NCBI GenBank assembly: GCA_001683735.1
Contig: LUGG01000002.1
Coordinates: 3,038,001 to 3,102,000, forward strand
DNA from: Grifola frondosa
Lineage: Eukaryota; Basidiomycota; Agaricomycetes; Polyporales; Grifolaceae
Direction: 5' to 3'
DNA: 64,000 nucleotides
Part shown: piece after piece, positions 33,577 to 44,739 of the stretch
Numbering within the stretch: position 1 is the stretch's first letter
Layout: each line of letters opens with the position of its first letter
The notes under the pieces: model-generated
The model's input: only the letters and a program-made list of their open reading frames with translations
Databases searched by the model: none
What the model was told of the DNA's origin: nothing
Position numbers and translations under genes: made by a program

Positions 33577-35837
33577 ATGCAAGGAAGGCTTCATTTCTCA
33601 GACGACGATCCTCTCACGCGTGCCATTGCGCCCCCTCCAAATGAGTCCCCCGAGGATCGTGCTGCCCGTCTTTATGCCGAAGCAGAAGCACAGCGTATCA
33701 GCGACGAGATCGACGAATTTCTCAAGAATGATCGTGCTGCTTGGAAGAAGCACAAGGGTCTCTTTAAATTGCTCCTCCTTGGTCAGAGCGAGAGCGGTTA
33801 GTATCCAGCCCCACCGTCTTCCTTTTCATCTCGCTCACTCTGGCACTCTCAGGAAAGTCCACAACACTAAAAAGTGCGTCAGAATATTCCCTACGCGGCT
33901 TCTTCATCTTATAACCTCCTTCCAGACTTCCAGTTAACCTTCGCACCACAAGCATGGCGTGCCGAGCGCGCATCTTGGCGCGCCGTCGTTCAACTCAACC
34001 TTGTTCGCTCAGTCAACGCCATCCTTGACGTCCTCACGCACGAATTAGCCCCCACTACTACCTCACCAGTTTCTTCGCCTCACCTCCGACCTTCCACCAA
34101 CACCCCTCACTCTAACTATGACTCTGATTCATCGACTCACCACCCTAACGCTGTAGATACTAAACCTCATTCAGCGCCCTCCCTACAATTTACTAGCCAT
34201 CATTCCCTTCTCAAGCTTCGCCTCGCTCCCTTGCGTCGAGTCGAGGCCGACCTTAAACGCCGCCTTGGTGCTGCCACCGATGAGCTCGCGCCCGACGTTT
34301 CTGCCTTCTCGCCATCTGTCTCCGCCTCATCCACGCCAGAGGAGCTCATGATGGCCACACCCTTCGACTCGTCCTACGTGCGTCCATCTCGCTCGACTGA
34401 GTTTTGCGTCCGCTCCCACAGCGCGTGGCGCGATGCTCTTATGTCACAGCATAAAGGTCCTGCGAGCGAAGAGAGCGCGGGCTCGACGGATGGTCATTCG
34501 ACGCTCGACAACGCAACGGAGGTCATGGCCGGTTGCAAGGATGACATGCGGGAGCTGTGGGGTGATCCAGTCATTAAAGATATGCTACGGCGACGGAAGA
34601 TACGAATGGAGGACTCGGCAGGCTTGTGAGTGTTCGCTTCATCAATATGGCCCATGGCGGTGGTGGTCGTGCTTGACCGTCCGCTTTGTTTTGCCATTCA
34701 TTGCGTCCGTCTCGTAGATTGACCGACTCCCCCTCGTAGCTTCCTGAACGACATCGACCGTATTGCGACGTTCACGTACGAACCCTCTGACGACGACGTT
34801 GTACGTGCACGACTTCGAACCCTCGGCGTACAAGAATACAAGATTGTCATGGAGCAAAATGGTTAGTTTTCAAGTGCTCTCCGTCAATTCTCCTGTTATG
34901 TTGCTTCTTTCTACCATCCTCTTTATTACATTTAACGGGACTGTTCACCCCCTCATGTTAAGCGTGCAGATCCATTTCATTGCATCATCTTCACTCCTGT
35001 GCATCACTCTGATTTATTTTTGTAGCTATCGAAGACGTTGCGAGAGAGTGGTTGATCTACGACGTTGGCGGGTCACGCACATCCGTAAATATCGCAACCT
35101 TTTCAATCCACGGTATTTTCGCTCACCTTCCTGTTTCTATCGCTAGCGTTCGGCGTGGCTCCCATACTTCGACGACGCGAAAGCAATCTTGTTCCTCGCG
35201 CCTATATCGTGCTTCGACGAACTTCTTGCGGAGGACCGCCGCGTCAATCGCCTTGAGGACTCATTCGTACTCTGGAAATCAATAGTACAATCGAAGTTGC
35301 TTGCCAAGTGCATCATCATCTGTGCGTCTCTCCTCACATCTAAGTTGTGCTCCGTCGCGTATTCATGTGCTGACGCTGACGGCGACAGTATTCCTGAACA
35401 AGTATGACCTCCTGGAGAAGAAGCTCAAAAGCGGCATCAAGATCACCAAGTATCTACCCAGCTTTGGTGATCGGGAAAATTCAGCCACGGTGGTTGCGAA
35501 ATGTACATCGATCACCGTCATGTCTCATTATGTCTTCAGCTGTCACTAACATGTCAACTAGATCTGCACCAAAAGTTCCGTGATCAACAACGAGAGTATT
35601 CTCCGGAGCCGGGACGCCCGTTTTATGGGTATGTCACATCCGTGGTGGTACGTCTGTTTCCTCATCAATCAGCGACGTGCTGTTCCCTGACATTCTTGTT
35701 CAGGACACGAGAGCGACGTCATCAACATTAGCATCGGGTAAGCGAGTTTGTGCTACATATGACCAATCTCGCTAATAGTGCACACAGTTCGAGATGGAAT
35801 CCTGCGACATAATCTACAGCAAGCCGATATGGTTTGA
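33577..35837 (+). CDS. divergent heterotrimeric G-protein alpha subunit
   Basis: A GTP-binding signalling protein. Ten exons join in frame for 526 residues: 33577-33796, 33853-33873, 33926-34625, 34740-34861, 35026-35084, 35147-35321, 35389-35502, 35562-35647, 35704-35737 and 35788-35837. Motifs: P-loop GQSESGKS (69-76, canonical GAGESGKS), FFLNDIDRIA (314-323), switch I arginine and threonine in RARLRTLGV (R338, T341), switch II DVGGSR (367-372), NKYD (436-439) and TSVVDT in place of TCATDT. Switch II has Ser371 where nearly all G-alpha proteins have the GTP-hydrolysing glutamine. It is about 170 residues longer than the usual ~355, mainly from a Ser/Thr/Pro-rich insertion (about residues 105-180). 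There is no N-terminal myristoylation Gly, and the C-terminus (QQADMV) is not the canonical receptor-contact tail. Such non-canonical G-alpha proteins are expanded in Agaricomycetes. Regulation is unknown. Confidence 0.88.
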
Positions 35838-35839
35838 AA

Positions 35840-36354
35840 TGACATAGTAGTCAGGATACTAGAGCTTGTTATTTAAATGTGTGCTCGGTGTAAATCTAAT
35901 GCGGCGAGTCTCGTGCATATGTCCATGCTGTTCATCACTCTATGTATACAAACTGGTGTAATAATATTGCTTCGTGTGTACTGGGGTGGAAGAGGTTCCT
36001 ACAAGTTGAAGATGGCATCACCAAATCATTCGAATGATGTCGAATGTATTGCTCCCAACATCCTCGAGTGAACACCCTAACACGTCGAACAAGATGTGTG
36101 TGCAAGAAGATAAGATACAATACAATAAGATAAGATAAGATAACAGAGTGACCAAAGATATTCTTTGACATAGGGTAGTTTGAGGTTAACGAAAAACGGT
36201 GAGGTGTTGCACTCAGTGAACGTTGGCAGAAGAGAGATGTGACATACGTTGAAAGGTTCACGTGAGCAGAGAGTCAGACTCAGTGACGTTATGGTCAACT
36301 TGGTCAGGTAAGCGAATGAAAATAAAGACGTGTATCAGCACAGACTTGTGATGG
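35840..36354. repeat. downstream flank with GATAA microsatellite
   Basis: No gene. At 36107-36142 the plus strand repeats AGATA and AATAAGAT units. The overall composition changes here from the gene-bearing left part to the AT-rich right part. Confidence 0.5.
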
Positions 36355-38600
36355 AAGGAGAGACTAAGTTTATACTCCTGGGACTGATCGATCAGTCCCG
36401 GCAGGCGCACAGACGCAGTGGCGCGTCTGTCTCCTTTTCTGGACACTTTCCCACAGACGCACCCTTTGTCAGCGCAGACGCACCCTCCAAAAGGCAATAT
36501 TCTGACAGACGCAGTCATTGGTCAGCAGACGCACCATCTTTGTCAGCAGACGCACCCCTTTGTCAGCAGACGCACAGACGCATCACCATATATGGTCATA
36601 AGGGATGTGACCTTTTCTCAAAATATGCCTCTCAAAATATGTGACATGAAATCAAGGTGTCAAATTCTAAGTGTCCATTTTGTTTTACCGGCATCGCCAG
36701 TAAAATCATGATCTTCAATAAAGAAACAAAAAGCTTTCAAAATTGAAGTGAATATTGTTTGTGATTTTATTGCCATTGCAATAAAAATGCACAAAACAAA
36801 TAAAAATACTGTGACTGTATTTGAACCTCCTAAGTTTATACTCCTGACAGTTATTGATAATCATCGGCAGGCACACAAACACAGTGGCATGTCTGTCTTC
36901 TTTTTTGGACCCTTTCTCACAGACGCACCCTCCAAAAGGCAATATTCTGACAGACGCAGTCATTGGTCAGCAGACGCACCATCTTTGTCAGCAGACGCAC
37001 AGACGCATGGCCATATATGGTCATAAGGGATGTGATCTTTTCTCAAAATATGCCTCTCAAAATATGTGACATGAAATCAAGGTGTCAAATTCTAAGTGTC
37101 CGTTTTGTTTTACTGGCAATGCTGGTAAAATTATAATCTTTAATAAGACAACAAAAGCGGTCAAATCTGAGGTAAGTATCATTTGAGATTTTACTGACAT
37201 TGTAAATAATCTAAGTTTATACTCCTGACGGTGATCGATCACCGTCAACAGGCGCACAGACGCAGAGCCGCGTCTGTCTCCTTATGCAGACACTTTCCCA
37301 CAGACGCACCCTTTGTCAGCACAGACGCACCCTCCAAAAGGCAATATTCCCACAGACGCAGTCATTGGTCAGCAGGCGCACCATCTTGGTCAGCAGATGC
37401 ACCCCTTTGTCAGCAGATGCACAGACGCATCACCATATATGGTCATAAGGGATGTGACCTTTTCTCAAAATATGCCTCTCAAAATATGTGACATGAAATC
37501 AAGGTGTCAAATTCTAAGTGTCCATTTTGTTTTACCGGCATCGCCAGTAAAATCATGATCTTCAATAAAGAAACAAAAAGCTTTCAAAATTGAAGTGAAT
37601 ATTGTTTGTGATTTTATTGCCATTGCAATAAAAATGCACAAAACAAATAAAAATATGGTGACTTTATTTGAACCTCCTAAGTTTATACTCCTGACAATTA
37701 TTGATAATCATCAACAGGTGCACAGATGCAGAGGCATGTCTGTGAACACTTTTCCACAGACGCATGCTTTGTCAGCACAGACGCACCCTCCAAAAGGCAA
37801 TACTCCCACAGACGCAGTCATTGGTCAGCAGACGCACCATCTTTGTCAGCAGACATACCTCCTTTGTCAGCAGATGCACAGACACATCACCATATATGGT
37901 CATAAGGGGTGTGACCTTTTCTCAAAATATGCCTCTCAAAATATGTGACATGAAATCAAGGTGTCAAATTCTAAGTGTCCATTTTGTTGTAATGGTATTG
38001 AGACGATGACGCCAATGTCATAGAATAAGGGAAGCAGACAAACTGTAAGTGTCTTTCTTGAACTACTTTTGGATCAGTGCAAAAGTAGTGTGACAGAAAA
38101 TGAGTTTACAGAAAAATCAGGTATGTTTTTGCTAGCTACTTTTGAGCCAGACTGAAAGTAGTCTGAGGGTCCACCCTTTTCAGACCGAGGTGAGCATGCT
38201 CTCACTACTTTTGAACCGGTCTCAAAGTAGCTGACATGAAACTCAGACTATTAAGAAGCCTCAGTTTATACTTCTGAGACTGATTGATCAGTTTTGGCAG
38301 GTGCACAGATGCAGAGATGCATCTGTCTCCTTGTGAGGTCACTTTTTCACAGACACACCCTTCAAAAGGTAATATTTCCACAGACATAGTCATTGGTCAG
38401 CAGGTGCACTGCCTTGGTCAGCAGATGCACAGACGCATCATCATATATGATCATAAGGGGTATAACATTTTCTCACAACATGTCTCTCAAATATATGAGA
38501 TAAAATTAAGCTGTCAAATTCTAAGTGTCCATTTTGTTTTACCAGCATTGCCAGTAAAATCATGATCTTCAATAAAAAAACAAACAGCTTTCAAAATTGA
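36355..38600. repeat. five dispersed-tandem blocks with palindromic heads
   Basis: Blocks of about 300-370 bp begin near 36368, 36833, 37210, 37681 and 38264 with AGTTTATACTCCTG or a close variant. Each continues with short repeats around GACGCACCATC and TTTGTCAGCAGACGC, and ends with a shared TCAAATTCTAAGTGTCC stretch. Between them is a second shared piece (for example 36720-36830 and 37565-37675). The first, third and fifth blocks have a palindrome right after the head. Open frames inside are by-products of the repetition. The family is not recognised; it could be a non-autonomous element amplified in place. Confidence 0.75.
38041..38260. repeat. hairpin cluster, copy 1
   Basis: Stem-loops lie in a row: ACTACTTTTG 38062-38071 with CAAAAGTAGT 38080-38089; CTACTTT 38136-38142 with AAAGTAG 38155-38161; GTCTGA 38161-38166 with TCAGAC 38180-38185; CTACTTTTG 38205-38213 with CAAAGTAG 38223-38230. 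All but the GTCTGA one use the same stem word. Confidence 0.75.
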
Positions 38601-38704
38601 AGTGATCATCATTTGCCAATAATTGACTGATTAATACAACATATTATATAAAAACACACAAACCAAATAAAAATACTGTGACTTTATTTGAACCCCCTCA
38701 TGAG

Positions 38705-38945
38705 CACCAATATCACAGAACAAGTAAAACAGACAAACTGTAAGTGTCTTTCTTGAACTACTTTTGGATCAGAGCAAAAGTAGTGTGACAGAAAATGACT
38801 TTGCAGAAAAATGAGACATGTGTTTGCTAGCTACTTTCTAGCCAGACTGAAAGTAGTCTGAGGGTCCACCTTTTCAGACCAAGATGAGCATGCTCTCACT
38901 ACTTTTAAACCAGTCTGAAAGTAGCTGACAAGAAACTCAGGCTAT
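38705..38945. repeat. hairpin cluster, copy 2
   Basis: A second copy of the cluster at 38041-38260 with about 10% differences, keeping the CTACTTT...AAAGTAG pairings. It is followed by about 900 bp of AT-rich sequence to 39880 that includes weaker copies of the TCAAATTTTAAGTGTCC stretch (39180, 39478). Confidence 0.7.
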
Positions 38946-39906
38946 CAAAAAGTCTCAGATGTATATCATGATCATGCTTATGTCGACCATCCATGGTGAT
39001 ATCATTTATTGTAGCTTACACTAGTGTTGATCAACAGATACATTCTGCAAGAGGAAATATACACATAGTACATCAATATTGATCAGCAGGCCTACAGCTA
39101 CATGATCATATACGATTATAAGGGGTGTAATCTTTTCTAAAAGTATGCCTGTGAAAATATATGAGATGAAATCAAGCTGTCAAATTTTAAGTGTCCATTT
39201 TGTTTTACTGGCATTGTCAGTAATATTGTTATCATTGATGTTATGAGTTGAAGCTGTGGAATATCTTATTGAGTAAAGTCCATGCTGTAGGTCAATGAAT
39301 ATAATTTCAACGGAACATATTATTAACAACATTGATCACTTTATAACACATGCAACTGAAGATGTTGGTCATACTATTATCAGACATGATTGACTACTAA
39401 GCCAACTACATTGTACACTGATGGAACATATATTAGCAAAGTCAACATGAAAACATATATAAGATAAAATGAAACTGTCAAATTTTAAGAATCTATTTTG
39501 TTTTACTGGCAATGCCGGTGAAATCATAATGTTCAATAAGAAAACAAAAAGCTGTCAAAAGCGAAGTAAATAGCATTTCTGATTTTGCCATCATTGTCAA
39601 TAATTAATCAATAGATGGAACAGATTTGTAATAATGGTTGATTCACTGATATATAAATATGACTAAATTCTTACAAGGGTCAGTAGCACATCATATAATT
39701 AAAAATCGGAAGGAGGTAACTGAGAAATATAATTGAACAATAATATACACGAGTTTCAATGGTGTCAAATAAATTATGAACTTAGTGCAAGATTCACATT
39801 GATCAACAGGTTCTATGTTCAATAAAAAGTGATCTAACAAGTGCATGAATGTGCTTAATAAAAACATCTTCTATGAAAAAGCAATTTTGTGATATGATAT
39901 ATGGGG

Positions 39907-42202
39907 GTGTCGAAGTGATCGTTAACGTGGATAATACGTGTGAAGTAAACGTTAGTTACGAGAGATAAGAAGTCGGACGGTGAGAGATATGCGAGTAAGT
40001 AAGTGGAAGCGTAGGATAAGAAAGAATTCGTTGGACGTGATAAGCGTCGGTAAATGCGAGGTTTAGGATGACGTCGATACGGAATATATTTGTTACGTGA
40101 ATTGGAGCGAGGTTTAGGTGAACGTCGACGTTAGTTACGGGTGTCGAAGTGATTGTTAACGTGGATAATACGTGTGAAGTAAACGTTAGTTACGAGAGAT
40201 AAGAAGTCGGACGGTGAGAGATATGCGAGTAAGTAAGTGGAAGCGTAGGATAAGAAAGAATTCGTTGGACGTGATAAGCGTCGGTAAATGCGAGGTTTAG
40301 GATGACGTCGATACGGAATATATTTGTTACGTGAATTGGAGCGAGGTTTAGGTGAACGTCGACGTTAGTTACGGGTGTCGAAGTGATTGTTAACGTGGAT
40401 AATACGTGTGAAGTAAACGTTAGTTACGAGAGATAAGAAGTCGGACGGTGAGAGATATGCGAGTAAGTAAGTGGAAGCGTAGGATAAGAAAGAATTCGTT
40501 GGACGTGATAAGCGTCGGTAAATGCGAGGTTTAGGATGACGTCGATATGGAATATGTTTGTTACGTGAATTGGAGCGAGGTTTAGGTGAACGTCGATGTT
40601 AGTTACGTGTGTCGAAGTGATCGTTAACGTGGATAATACGCGTGAAGTAAACGTCGGTTAAGAAGTCGGACGGTGAGAGATATGCGAGTAAGTAAGTCGA
40701 AGCGTAGGATAAGAAAGAATTCGTCGGACGTGATAAGCGTAGGTAAATGCGAGGTTTAGGATGACGTCGATATGGAATATGTTTGTTACGTGAATTGGAG
40801 CGAGGTTTAGGTGAACGTCGATGTTAGTTACGTGTGTCGAAGTGATCGTTAACGTGGATAATACGCGTGAAGTAAACGTCGGTTAAGAAGTCGGACGGTG
40901 AGAGATATGCGAGTAAGTAAGTCGAAGCGTAGGATAAGAAAGAATTCGTCGGACGTGATAAGCGTAGGTAAATGCGAGGTTTAGGATGACGTCGATATGG
41001 AATATGTTTGTTACGTGAATTGGAGCGAGGTTTAGGTGAACGTCGATGTTAGTTACGTGTGTCGAAGTGATCGTTAACGTGGATAATACGCGTGAAGTAA
41101 ACGTCGGTTAAGAAGTCGGACGGTGAGAGATATGCGAGTAAGTAAGTCGAAGCGTAGGATAAGAAAGAATTCGTCGGACGTGATAAGCGTAGGTAAATGC
41201 GAGGTTTAGGATGACGTCGATATGGAATATGTTTGTTACGTGAATTGGAGCGAGGTTTAGGTGAACGTCGATGTTAGTTACGTGTGTCGAAGTGATCGTT
41301 AACGTGGATAATACGCGTGAAGTAAACGTTAGTTACGAGAGATAAGAAGTCGGACGGTGAGAGATATGCGAGTAAGTAAGTGGAAGCGTAGGATAAGAAA
41401 GAATTCGTTGGACGTGATAAGCGTCGGTAAATGCGAGGTTTAGGATGACGTCGATATGGAATATGTTTGTTACGTGAATTGGAGCGAGGTTTAGGTGAAC
41501 GTCGATGTTAGTTACGTGTGTCGAAGTGATCGTTAACGTGGATAATACGCGTGAAGTAAACGTCGGTTAAGAAGTCGGACGGTGAGAGATATGCGAGTAA
41601 GTAAGTCGAAGCGTAGGATAAGAAAGAATTCGTCGGACGTGATAAGCGTAGGTAAATGCGAGGTTTAGGATGACGTCGATATGGAATATGTTTGTTACGT
41701 GAATTGGAGCGAGGTTTAGGTGAACGTCGATGTTAGTTACGTGTGTCGAAGTGATCGTTAACGTGGATAATACGCGTGAAGTAAACGTTAGTTACGAGAG
41801 ATAAGAAGTCGGACGGTGAGAGATATGCGAGTAAGTAAGTGGAAGCGTAGGATAAGAAAGAATTCGTTGGACGTGATAAGCGTCGGTAAATGCGAGGTTT
41901 AGGATGACGTCGATATGGAATATGTTTGTTACGTGAATTGGAGCGAGGTTTAGGTGAACGTCGATGTTAGTTACGTGTGTCGAAGTGATCGTTAACGTGG
42001 ATAATACGCGTGAAGTAAACGTCGGTTAAGAAGTCGGACGGTGAGAGATATGCGAGTAAGTAAGTCGAAGCGTAGGATAAGAAAGAATTCGTCGGACGTG
42101 ATAAGCGTAGGTAAATGCGAGGTTTAGGATGACGTCGATATGGAATATGTTTGTTACGTGAATTGGAGCGAGGTTTAGGTGAACGTCGATGTTAGTTAGG
42201 TT
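39907..42202. repeat. satellite, ten monomers of 234 or 225 bp
   Basis: Monomers start with GTGTCGAAGTGAT at 39907, 40141, 40375, 40609, 40834, 41059, 41284, 41518, 41743 and 41977. Lengths are 234 (type A) or 225 (type B), in the order A A A B B B A B A B. The types differ by linked variants: A has TTAGTTACGAGAGATAAG, GTGGAAGCG, CGTTGGACG and GCGTCGG; B has TCGGTTAAG, GTCGAAGCG, CGTCGGACG and GCGTAGG. Each unit contains GCGAGGTTTAGG twice, so it arose partly by internal duplication. There is no coding potential. Every C on the plus strand from 39883 to 42212 is followed by G. The right end runs into a TTAGGTTAGG stretch. Confidence 0.95.
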
Positions 42203-42404
42203 AGGTTATGGGCTTCGATAGGGTGGGCCAGGGGTGGTCGGATTTATTTGTTTCAGCAGGCTTTTTAGCTTGACTGGTGAGTTAGGTTTCATGGTTCCAT
42301 GTGGCTGCCATCCTTTTTGTTGTGTTTTGTTGTACATAGAAAGTGATTTAATTGGATTCTGTTGTGGCATTTAGTTGCTGTTCTCAGTTGTTTTGGTGTT
42401 GTTG

Positions 42405-42462
42405 TTGTTGTAGTTTTTGTGAATTCTTGTTGTTGCTGTTGCTGTTGTTGCTGTTGTTGGTG
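42405..42462. repeat. TTG/CTG microsatellite
   Basis: Two trinucleotide tracts (GTTGTTGTTG near 42400 and TTGTTGTTGCTG near 42427) separated by about 15 bases. The glutamine- or leucine-rich frames they open are by-products. Confidence 0.85.
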
Positions 42463-42589
42463 GCTACCAGGCATGCCACGGTGACACCACAGTCAGTCGG
42501 ACTGGGTCTGGTGTGTTTGGAACGGATGACCTTTATTTTTTTCTGTATAATCTGCATGATGTTGTAGATGCTTTGAATAATGCCACCCA

Positions 42590-43537
42590 TATGAAGACAG
42601 TCTGCGAGGACACCCTGGCACAAGTGTCGGACCTGGTCCTACTCAGAGTGCAAGAAGATATAAATTGCGGAATACCTCAGCCTTCAAGTTACCAGTCTGC
42701 TCATTAATGCTCAAAGTGGTGGTATCCTCGGCAGACTCAATCATGTTTGTGGGGATGAGAATTGTAAAGCAACTACCAAGTTACCAAACATGTGAAGCGG
42801 TATGGGCGCTAAGCTAAGTGTGCTCCCGCGCCACCCGCATCTGACCTGGTCTTACTCGTCAGCACCGGGGCGTGGCGCAAAGTGTGCGCCGCCACCTCCG
42901 GTGGCACCAGGCGATTTCGCTCAGGTGGCATCGCCGACCCCTGCTGGCCCATGCGTGAGACTCAGTCCTACGATCGAAGCAGCAGTCGCCCAAGACTCAA
43001 TACCCGGCAATATTACGTGAGATGCCTCTTGTCAAAGTGCTATCGGGCCCAGTCTCCCTCCGCACAAACAGTGCATTTGACCGGGTGTCAATTAATTTAC
43101 AACCTCATCGACACCGGCGATGGTGGCCTATGGTGTGGCCACTGCTGCTTCGATCGTAGGACTGAGTCTCACGCATGGGCCAGCAGGGGTCGGCGATGCC
43201 ACCTGAGCGAAATCGCCTGGTGCCACCGGAGGTGGCGGCGCACACTTTGCGCCACGCCCCGGTGCCGACGAGTAAGACCAGGTCAGATGCGGGTGGCGCG
43301 GGAGCACACTTAGCTTAGCGCCCATACCGCTTCACATGTTTGGTAACTTGGTAGTTGCTTTACAATTCTCATCCCCACAAACATGATTGAGTCTGCCGAG
43401 GATACCACCACTTTGAGCATTAATGAGCAGACTGGTAACTTGAAGGCTGAGGTATTCCGCAATTTATATCTTCTTGCACTCTGAGTAGGACCAGGTCCGA
43501 CACTTGTGCCAGGGTGTCCTCGCAGACTGTCTCCATA
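42590..43537. repeat. inverted repeat, 397-bp arms, 154-bp spacer
   Basis: 42590-42986 and 43141-43537 are reverse complements with two mismatches that I could find. The arms are richer in GC than the flanks. A frame beginning MGAKLSVLP occurs in both arms. No transposon ends are evident, although a foldback element is possible. Confidence 0.92.
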
Positions 43538-43736
43538 CTAGCAGTTACCTGTGCACTGCTACGAGGTGTGGCGAAACAGTTCTAATTACAAAATTCAATA
43601 CTGTGTGAATCCAGACAACACTTCCCTAGTTGAAAAAGTGATATTAAATTGATGTGTATGATACAACTCATGGATTGAATGGACATCAAATGCTATGGGT
43701 GATTACTAAGGAGTTTAAGCTGCAATAAATGAAGGT

Positions 43737-43764
43737 GGTTGGTTGGTTGGTTGGTTGGTTGGTT
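43737..43764. repeat. (GGTT)n microsatellite
   Basis: About seven uninterrupted GGTT units. Confidence 0.95.
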
Positions 43765-44099
43765 AATAGTCACAAAACTGATTAGAAAAACAAATGACAC
43801 GGAAAAAGGTAGTTTCAGGATGTACTCTGCAAGCTTGAAAGTTCAGTAAAGCTTGCAGTTGATTTGCATTTCATTGAAACGGGGCTGCCGTCACTCTGAT
43901 CAATGGCATGAATGGTCTTTAGCTGCTTTCATGCACTCATAGGAGTGCTGTTGAAACCTGCATAAAGAGTCAGCACTGCCGGCATCAGGAAGATGTAGTT
44001 CAAATGACATCAGGTTGCAACTCACCCACACCTTTCAGTCACATGTTTCTGTTACCAACAGCCAGCCTGTGTCCAGAGAACCCTGTTTTCACAGCTCAG

Positions 44100-44476
44100 C
44101 CGTTGTCATGGCTTAGTCACACCTGTTTCAGCTTTTTAGATATTTTGACATGAATTTTGCAGATAATGACATGATCTTAATTGAAATTAATAGCTAAGAT
44201 GTATACGTATTTGAATGTAACACCACCATTTGCATAATTATCTTGAATATGTTTCAATTTCAGTTACATTGGTAAAAAAGCTGACTAAAAAGTCGAACTT
44301 TGCAATCAGCATTTTGGCTATATCTCCATCAATATGAGGTATAACATTTTGATATTTGGCAAGAGTATTCGGCTATATATAGGCTATGACATTAATGTAA
44401 GATCACTATGATATCTGAAAAACTGCCCACGTTATGAGTCATATATCATTTAGGCCTGACTTAGCTGCAGCAACAC
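44100..44476 (+). mobile_element. MITE copy 1 (left end damaged)
   Basis: A ~377-bp element that matches 50614-50991 at about 95% and 61520-61883 (inverted) more loosely. The right end is CAACAC followed by TA; the left end, which should be GTGTTG, reads CCGTTG here. No coding capacity. Confidence 0.8.
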
Positions 44477-44739
44477 TACTCAGCCGGTCCCAGTTGGGAT
44501 TGGATAAAATTCTGTGACTGCAGAAAAGTCGGAGCAGGAGTTTCAACTGTGATAGCAGACAAGCCAGACATTGTTCAGAGTTTTCATCCGAGCATAATAT
44601 GTGGGGTTAATAGGCCAGCTTGTGGGGAAAAAATTTCTGTTACAAAGGAGTGGCCTGACTTTGAAGAAGCAGTCTGGCCAGTTGCAGCAATGGAGTTTGA
44701 TCTGCACATTGCAGGCAGGGTCCATGGAGCAGAACTCTG

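Noticed and set aside
36330..38565. Open frames repeated through the palindromic blocks (QTHPPKGNI-type)
   Set aside because: They recur because the DNA recurs; frame and start are not kept between blocks and no domain is visible.
39907..42202. CRISPR array
   Set aside because: Monomers are contiguous with no unique spacers, and the organism is a eukaryote.
43000..43020. CAATATTAC, matching the NANTATTAC nick site of rolling-circle ssDNA viruses, in the inverted-repeat loop
   Set aside because: No flanking stem places it in a loop and no Rep gene is near; a nine-base degenerate match is expected by chance.
42800..43325. GAKLSVLP in both inverted-repeat arms, like the TGAxxSVLP of gypsy proteases
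   Set aside because: The catalytic Asp-Thr-Gly is absent (GMG) and nothing else of a pol gene adjoins.
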